Positions 16,194 through 19,694 of a DNA stretch of 19,694 nucleotides are shown here, one piece after another (the first letter of the stretch is position 1; every line of letters begins with the position of its first letter). The notes beneath the pieces are model-generated. The model did not search any database and had not been told where the DNA came from. It worked only from the letters and a program-made list of their open reading frames with translations. Source of the DNA: DATLBY01 sp035526665 (GTDB lineage Bacteria; Acidobacteriota; Terriglobia; Bryobacterales; Bryobacteraceae); the NCBI GenBank assembly GCA_035526665.1, contig DATLBY010000339.1, positions 1-19,694 on the forward strand. The letters are read 5' to 3'. The position numbers were made by a program, and so were the translations under genes.

Positions 16194-17612
16194 TTACCGT
16201 TTTAGGGGGTCTTCTTCCCAGGGTGGAGTTGCCGACATTATACGTCCCAATTGCGGCTCGAGCTGTTGCATCTTTTCCTTCATATCCCAGGCAATCTTGC
16301 GGTAGCTGAAGTGCCCCTTAACCCCACTGCGGAGACGACTTATGTATTCCGCCTCGGCGAAATCCATCTTGAACAGGAACCTGGATCTCGTGGCGAATGG
16401 GAGGATGTAATCGCGCGATTCCTGCGGAAGTGCATCCGCGCAGGAAAACGCATCCGCAATTGTTCTGCGGAAGAAATCCGCCAACCCCGCCTCTATAACC
16501 GCAGCCGGGGTATCGTATCCCAACTGAGTTCCATACGCTTGGCGGAATTGCTGACAGCGGCGGTGCCGGTGCATATCCCTGTAGGCCCCAATATCCATTA
16601 CCATGTCATACACGTAAGGCCCACTACGGAAACTGCGGAGTAGTTCGTCCCGGCGCGTTCTGGACCGCAAAGCCACGTCGATCACTTCGTTCCGTCTGGC
16701 CTCGCTCCAATCACATGCGGCTTGGTAGAGCTCGCGATAGGGCCGGCTGGTGACCGGATACAACAGAGTCGCTACGGCGTCCGCACAAGAACTATCCGGT
16801 TTCAGTAGATCGATATCTTCGCTGGCGGAAGGTGGATGCGAAGGTAAATTCTGGAACGCCCAAAGCCTCAGGTCCTCCCGCGATTCGCCGGCGTGCGTAT
16901 CCGGTTCCACATGGCGCGCCAGTGTCGGGGCCACGGGTTCGCTTGGCTGGCCGTCCCAGAGGCATTCTGGCTCATTCGCACAGGCATCGGCTATTTCGCC
17001 CGCAATCTCCCGCAGCTCCGGGTATAGGGAAGCTTTCAGGCGCCTGATCTGCCGTTCCAGGGTACGGATGCTCACCACTTGCCCCACTCCCGTAGGAATC
17101 CCCAGGAAAAGGAAGTAGCGGGCTACATCGAAGGCCCGGGCTGCTATGTTCCTCTCATAGGCATCCGGCTTCATGTCGGAGGGGCGCGGCAGTTTTGCAG
17201 TCAAATGGTCGACCATATGGGCATGTACGTGCCCATAAGCACTCAGCAACCTCTGTCCCGCCTCGCAATACCGCAAAGCGTCAGCCGCGTTGAGTCCGGG
17301 GGGTGTTACAAATCCGGATTTGGAGAAATCCTGATAGCGGGAGGATCGGGCCTGCCCATCCCACAATTGCTCGTCTTCGATTTCAGTGGCCGCCAGTTCG
17401 GAGATCCCTTCAAAGCAAACCACCAAGTGTCCAAGATCCGCAATCGACGCGTGACCGTACTGAAAATAAAAGCTTTCTAGGAATTTTTGAGAGTTGTGCG
17501 TTCGAACCCATTCGATGGATTCCCGGATGGAATCGGGCGAACGGCTGTAGCGCGCGAGGGCATACGCGCACTTCTCAGGAGGCATGGGGGCGACTGTCAG
17601 AACTCGGCTCAT
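16194..17612 (-). CDS. thyX: Flavin-dependent thymidylate synthase ThyX, long two-domain form
   Basis: A 472-residue protein, about twice the usual ThyX length (220-250). Residues 1-215 resemble one ThyX domain: GHASIADLGHLVV at 53-65, ISELAATEIEDEQ at 70-82, SSRYQDF at 90-96, then FDVARYFLFLGIPTGVGQVV at 161-180. Here the flavin-binding RHRxxS motif is absent and only the SRY part remains. Residues about 275-460 form a second ThyX-like half with DIGAYRDMHRHRRCQQ (RHR at 349-351) and a closing ILP...R pattern. ThyX methylates dUMP to dTMP with FAD, NADPH and methylene-tetrahydrofolate. Divergent dut and the nearby dcd supply its substrate. There is no Shine-Dalgarno before the ATG, so translation may be leaderless. 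The two-half reading is my inference. Confidence 0.82.
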   Translation of the reverse strand: MSRVLTVAPMPPEKCAYALARYSRSPDSIRESIEWVRTHNSQKFLESFYFQYGHASIADLGHLVVCFEGISELAATEIEDEQLWDGQARSSRYQDFSKSGFVTPPGLNAADALRYCEAGQRLLSAYGHVHAHMVDHLTAKLPRPSDMKPDAYERNIAARAFDVARYFLFLGIPTGVGQVVSIRTLERQIRRLKASLYPELREIAGEIADACANEPECLWDGQPSEPVAPTLARHVEPDTHAGESREDLRLWAFQNLPSHPPSASEDIDLLKPDSSCADAVATLLYPVTSRPYRELYQAACDWSEARRNEVIDVALRSRTRRDELLRSFRSGPYVYDMVMDIGAYRDMHRHRRCQQFRQAYGTQLGYDTPAAVIEAGLADFFRRTIADAFSCADALPQESRDYILPFATRSRFLFKMDFAEAEYISRLRSGVKGHFSYRKIAWDMKEKMQQLEPQLGRIMSATPPWEEDPLKR

Positions 17613-17666
17613 TTGGGAAGAATTAGCATACTACGCTAGTATCAGCGCCTTTCAACACGACCCATT
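17613..17666. promoter_or_regulatory. Overlapping divergent thyX/dut promoters around a palindrome
   Basis: The 54-bp gap centres on the palindrome ATACTA-CGC-TAGTAT (17628-17642). For dut, TTGGGA (17613-17618) and TAGTAT (17637-17642) are 18 bases apart. For thyX, the minus strand has TTGAAA (17655-17650) and TAGTAT (17633-17628), 16 bases apart. Each -10 is therefore one arm of the palindrome, so one dimeric protein bound there would control both genes. Both leaders would be very short and lack a ribosome-binding site. Confidence 0.5.
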
Positions 17667-18098
17667 ATGCGAGTAAAAATCAAAAAGCTGGTAGATACGG
17701 CATTCCTTCCGACCTATGCTCACGGACCTGAAGAGGACGCCGGCATGGACTTGCGGTCTCTGGTAGGAGTAGTGCTGGCGCCCGGGGTTCCGCAGGCGGT
17801 ACCTACCGGGCTGACGATGGAAGTCCCTTCCGGCTACGAAGCCCAGGTGCGGCCCCGCAGTGGACTTGCGCTGAAGCATGCGATTACAGTTCCCAACTCC
17901 CCCGGAACAATAGATCCCGGCTACCGGGGCGAAGTGAAGGTGATCCTGCTGAATCTTGGAAAAACGGAGTACGTGATCCACGCGGGGGACCGCATTGCGC
18001 AGCTGGTGATCGCACGCTACGAAGAAGTGGTTTGGGATGAAGGAGATCTGAATGAATCGGCTCGGGGCGAGGGCGGCTTTGGCTCTTCCGGCCGCTAA
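17667..18098 (+). CDS. dut: dUTP diphosphatase (dUTPase)
   Basis: A 143-residue trimeric-type dUTPase with all five family motifs in order: AGMDLRS (25-31), PRSGLA (63-68), PGTIDPGYRGEVKVILLN (79-96, with the Asp at 83), GDRIAQLVI (107-115) and RGEGGFGSSG (133-142). It hydrolyses dUTP to dUMP and pyrophosphate in the cytosol. This keeps uracil out of DNA and feeds thymidylate synthesis. It is divergent from thyX and converges on dcd, with only two bases between the stop codons. No Shine-Dalgarno precedes the ATG. The length and motif spacing are normal, so the assignment is firm. Confidence 0.96.
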   Translation: MRVKIKKLVDTAFLPTYAHGPEEDAGMDLRSLVGVVLAPGVPQAVPTGLTMEVPSGYEAQVRPRSGLALKHAITVPNSPGTIDPGYRGEVKVILLNLGKTEYVIHAGDRIAQLVIARYEEVVWDEGDLNESARGEGGFGSSGR

Positions 18099-18100
18099 AA

Positions 18101-18682
18101 TTACTTTTTCAGCTCTCCCACTTCCCGGCTGAGCCTGCTTGCCAGCGGCTGAGTCTGCCCCGCGTATTTGTTGTTCGGCTTCTTCCGATACGGCACGGCT
18201 ACCCGGGATGAGAGCTGCTCGAAAGTGAAGGAGCAGATGCGCATTCCGGGATACAACGCCACCGGCATGCGGCTAAGGTTACTCAGCTCCAGGGTTGCTT
18301 TGCCGCTCCAGCCTGGATCGAAGAGGCCGGCTGTCCCATGCACGATGATCCCGATTCTACCGAGGCTGGATCGACCCTCCAGGCGGCCCAGGACGTCGTC
18401 GTCCAGCTCGAGCATCTCTTCGGTGATCGCGAGAACGAATTCACGAGGCTGTAGAATGAAGGGCTCGCCCGATTCCACCACTACCGTGCGCATTAACCCT
18501 TCCATTCCGGTCTTCGACTTCAGATCGATGAAGGGATAACGGCTGTGTTCAAAGACGTTGAATTCCGCACCCAGGCGGAAATCCACCGAGCAACTGCCGA
18601 GCTGATCAGGCGGGAGCTCCGGCGAGATTTTAATCTTACCTTCAGCGATATAGCGCTGAATATCTACGTCTGACAGGACCAT
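18101..18682 (-). CDS. dcd: dCTP deaminase
   Basis: A 193-residue enzyme of normal length that deaminates dCTP to dUTP. Visible family motifs are CSVDFRLG (31-38), EGRSSLGRIGI (102-112), HGTAGLFDPGWSG (115-127) and TLELSN (130-135, with catalytic Glu132). Relatives are homotrimers. The TAG-F-DPG form of the central motif resembles the bifunctional dCTP deaminase/dUTPase type of mycobacteria more than the E. coli form (TAHRIDPGW), so it could also make dUMP directly; this is only a motif comparison. GGAGG lies about 12 bases before the ATG. The gene starts 49 bases after the nickel-transporter gene on the same strand, with a hairpin between them, and converges on dut. Confidence 0.95.
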   Translation of the reverse strand: MVLSDVDIQRYIAEGKIKISPELPPDQLGSCSVDFRLGAEFNVFEHSRYPFIDLKSKTGMEGLMRTVVVESGEPFILQPREFVLAITEEMLELDDDVLGRLEGRSSLGRIGIIVHGTAGLFDPGWSGKATLELSNLSRMPVALYPGMRICSFTFEQLSSRVAVPYRKKPNNKYAGQTQPLASRLSREVGELKK

Positions 18683-18730
18683 CTCTGTAAACAGCCTCCG
18701 GAATAGGCCATCCTAGCAGACGGCCGCTCG

Positions 18731-18757
18731 TTCAACCGATGAAGCGATTCGGTTGAA
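18731..18757 (-). terminator. 9-bp stem hairpin at the 3' end of the nickel-transporter gene
   Basis: TTCAACCGA (18731-18739) and TCGGTTGAA (18749-18757) form a perfect 9-bp stem with a 9-nt loop, covering the last codons and stop of the transporter gene. No T run follows on the minus strand, so it is not a canonical intrinsic terminator. It may protect a 3' end or weaken read-through into dcd. Confidence 0.35.
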
Positions 18758-19694
18758 TCCATCCGAGTGAAACCGCCGTCATCATCAGCCCGATTACCAG
18801 GATCACAAACGCTGAAAACACGGGAAGGATCCGTACCAGGGGGCTGGATGCGGCTTTATGTGACTCCGGGAGCCATTTCTTGGCATAGACGACCAAAATT
18901 CCGATGCCTGTCAGCACCACCGCCAGACCGGCGCTGAACGCGGTCAGCAGGACCAAACCCAAAGCGATGCGGCCGATCGCAATGGAACTCAGGAGAAGCA
19001 CGAGGCCGGTGGGGCAGGGCACCAGCCCCCCGCTGGCCCCCAGAGCGATCAGACTGCCGAGCGAGATTTCGCCTTCCGGAACATGACTATGGCCGTGCGG
19101 CCCATGATCGTGATCATGTTCATGCACGTGGTCATGGCGATGGCCGTGGTCATGACTATGGCCGTGCGTTGTCCCGCGATCGTGGGAGTGCCCGTTCTGT
19201 TCCGCGTGCAGGTGATCGTGGGAGTGCCCGTGGCTCACGGCCGCATGGCTGTGTGTATGTTCCTGCGCATGGTCATGGGTATGCGGATGCGTGTGGTCGT
19301 GCGAGTGACCATGGCTATGATCATGGGAATTCTGGTGGTGCGAATGGCCGTGATGATGCATCAGGCGGTGGACTCGTTTGTACAGAAGCGTTGCGCCCAG
19401 CCAAACGATCGTGATGCCTGATATGGCCCCCAAAATGGGATAGAGAGTTTGGGGAAGAATGTAGCGGGAAAGGAAGAGAGTCACAAATCCGAGCGCGAAG
19501 ACGCTTATGGTGTGGGTGAAGGTTACAGCGCCTCCCAGTATGAGCGCGTGCCGGAAGGTTCCCCTGGCCCCGATCAGATACGCGGCGACCATCGTTTTTC
19601 CGTGGCCTGGAGAGAGTGCATGCGTGCCACCCAAGATAAAGGCGGCTCCGATGCCCAGCAATATCAGCCCGAGTGTCATTTCCTGACGGCCCAT
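18732..19694 (-). CDS. Nickel/cobalt transporter-like membrane protein (NicO/RcnA family), probably 5'-truncated
   Basis: The visible 320 residues hold about six hydrophobic helices in two groups. HALSPGHGKTMVAAYL lies at 25-40, a His-rich loop at 113-205, and SGGLVPCPTG at 221-230. The HxxxPGHGK and GGxxPCP signatures belong to the NicO/RcnA group of nickel and cobalt exporters or permeases, and the loop would bind metal at the membrane face. Metal direction is not certain, but RcnA-like efflux is plausible. The frame begins exactly at the window edge with a Met that may be internal, as many relatives have an extra N-terminal region, so I treat the start as unseen. dcd follows on the same strand after 49 bases. 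Confidence 0.85.
   Translation of the reverse strand: MGRQEMTLGLILLGIGAAFILGGTHALSPGHGKTMVAAYLIGARGTFRHALILGGAVTFTHTISVFALGFVTLFLSRYILPQTLYPILGAISGITIVWLGATLLYKRVHRLMHHHGHSHHQNSHDHSHGHSHDHTHPHTHDHAQEHTHSHAAVSHGHSHDHLHAEQNGHSHDRGTTHGHSHDHGHRHDHVHEHDHDHGPHGHSHVPEGEISLGSLIALGASGGLVPCPTGLVLLLSSIAIGRIALGLVLLTAFSAGLAVVLTGIGILVVYAKKWLPESHKAASSPLVRILPVFSAFVILVIGLMMTAVSLGWIQPNRFIG
19080..19358 (-). repeat. His-rich low-complexity repeat region inside the transporter gene
   Basis: These codons give residues 113-205 of the transporter, with about 40 His in 93 residues, mostly as short repeats of the type GHSHDH. At the DNA level this appears as imperfect repeats of the catggccgtg/gtcatg kind. It is coding metal-binding sequence, not a CRISPR array or a satellite. 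Confidence 0.85.

Noticed and set aside
19080..19421. Repeated short units near the right edge as a CRISPR array, and a plus-strand Met/Val-rich frame
   Set aside because: The units are irregular, have no constant repeat and spacer lengths, and are explained by His-rich codons on the minus strand; the plus frame is their shadow.

Overview
The window looks like a chromosomal segment of an acidobacterium, most like the Bryobacter/Solibacter group. This rests on the gene families: a secreted planctomycete-type cytochrome (DUF1587/1592/1588/1585) paired with a Tat-exported DUF1552 protein, a very large TonB-dependent receptor with an N-terminal carboxypeptidase-regulatory-like domain, a VWFA protein of the acidobacterial type, secreted leucine-rich-repeat proteins, and GC-rich DNA. 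The placement is inferred from families; no 16S rRNA gene is present.

Layout. (1) 1-520: tRNA-Gly(CCC) on the minus strand, then a gap that ends in a decayed 5' fragment of an IS110-family transposase. (2) 521-3824: two overlapping plus-strand genes, the DUF1592-type cytochrome and the DUF1552 protein. (3) 3817-7649: a minus-strand run of a beta-hydroxyacid dehydrogenase and two exported LRR proteins, the larger being an internal duplication of the smaller type. (4) 7650-8035: a gap with no convincing gene. (5) 8036-12492: a membrane-anchored metallo-beta-lactamase-fold hydrolase and a 1063-residue TonB-dependent receptor, divergently transcribed. (6) 12574-13240: the gap after the receptor is filled by a heavily frameshifted ISNCY-like transposase relic. 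(7) 13252-15992: a minus-strand group of LPXTG-anchored protein, VWA protein and sortase, with an intrinsic-terminator-like hairpin between the first and second genes. (8) 16194-18682: thyX, dut and dcd, which together form the dCTP to dUTP to dUMP to dTMP route. (9) 18732-19694: a nickel/cobalt-transporter-like membrane protein with a long histidine-rich loop, probably cut by the window edge.

The most striking region is 13252-15992. A sortase with visible His, Cys and Arg catalytic residues sits two genes downstream of a protein that ends in a textbook sorting signal (LPKTA, hydrophobic helix, basic tail). This is a Gram-positive-style surface attachment pair in what should be a diderm bacterium, with a MIDAS-bearing VWA protein between them. 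Other points of interest are the 472-residue ThyX, apparently two tandem ThyX-like halves with the RHR motif kept only in the second half; a symmetric palindrome in the 54-bp thyX/dut divergent promoter; and the duplicated LRR array. The two transposase relics mark sites of old insertion.
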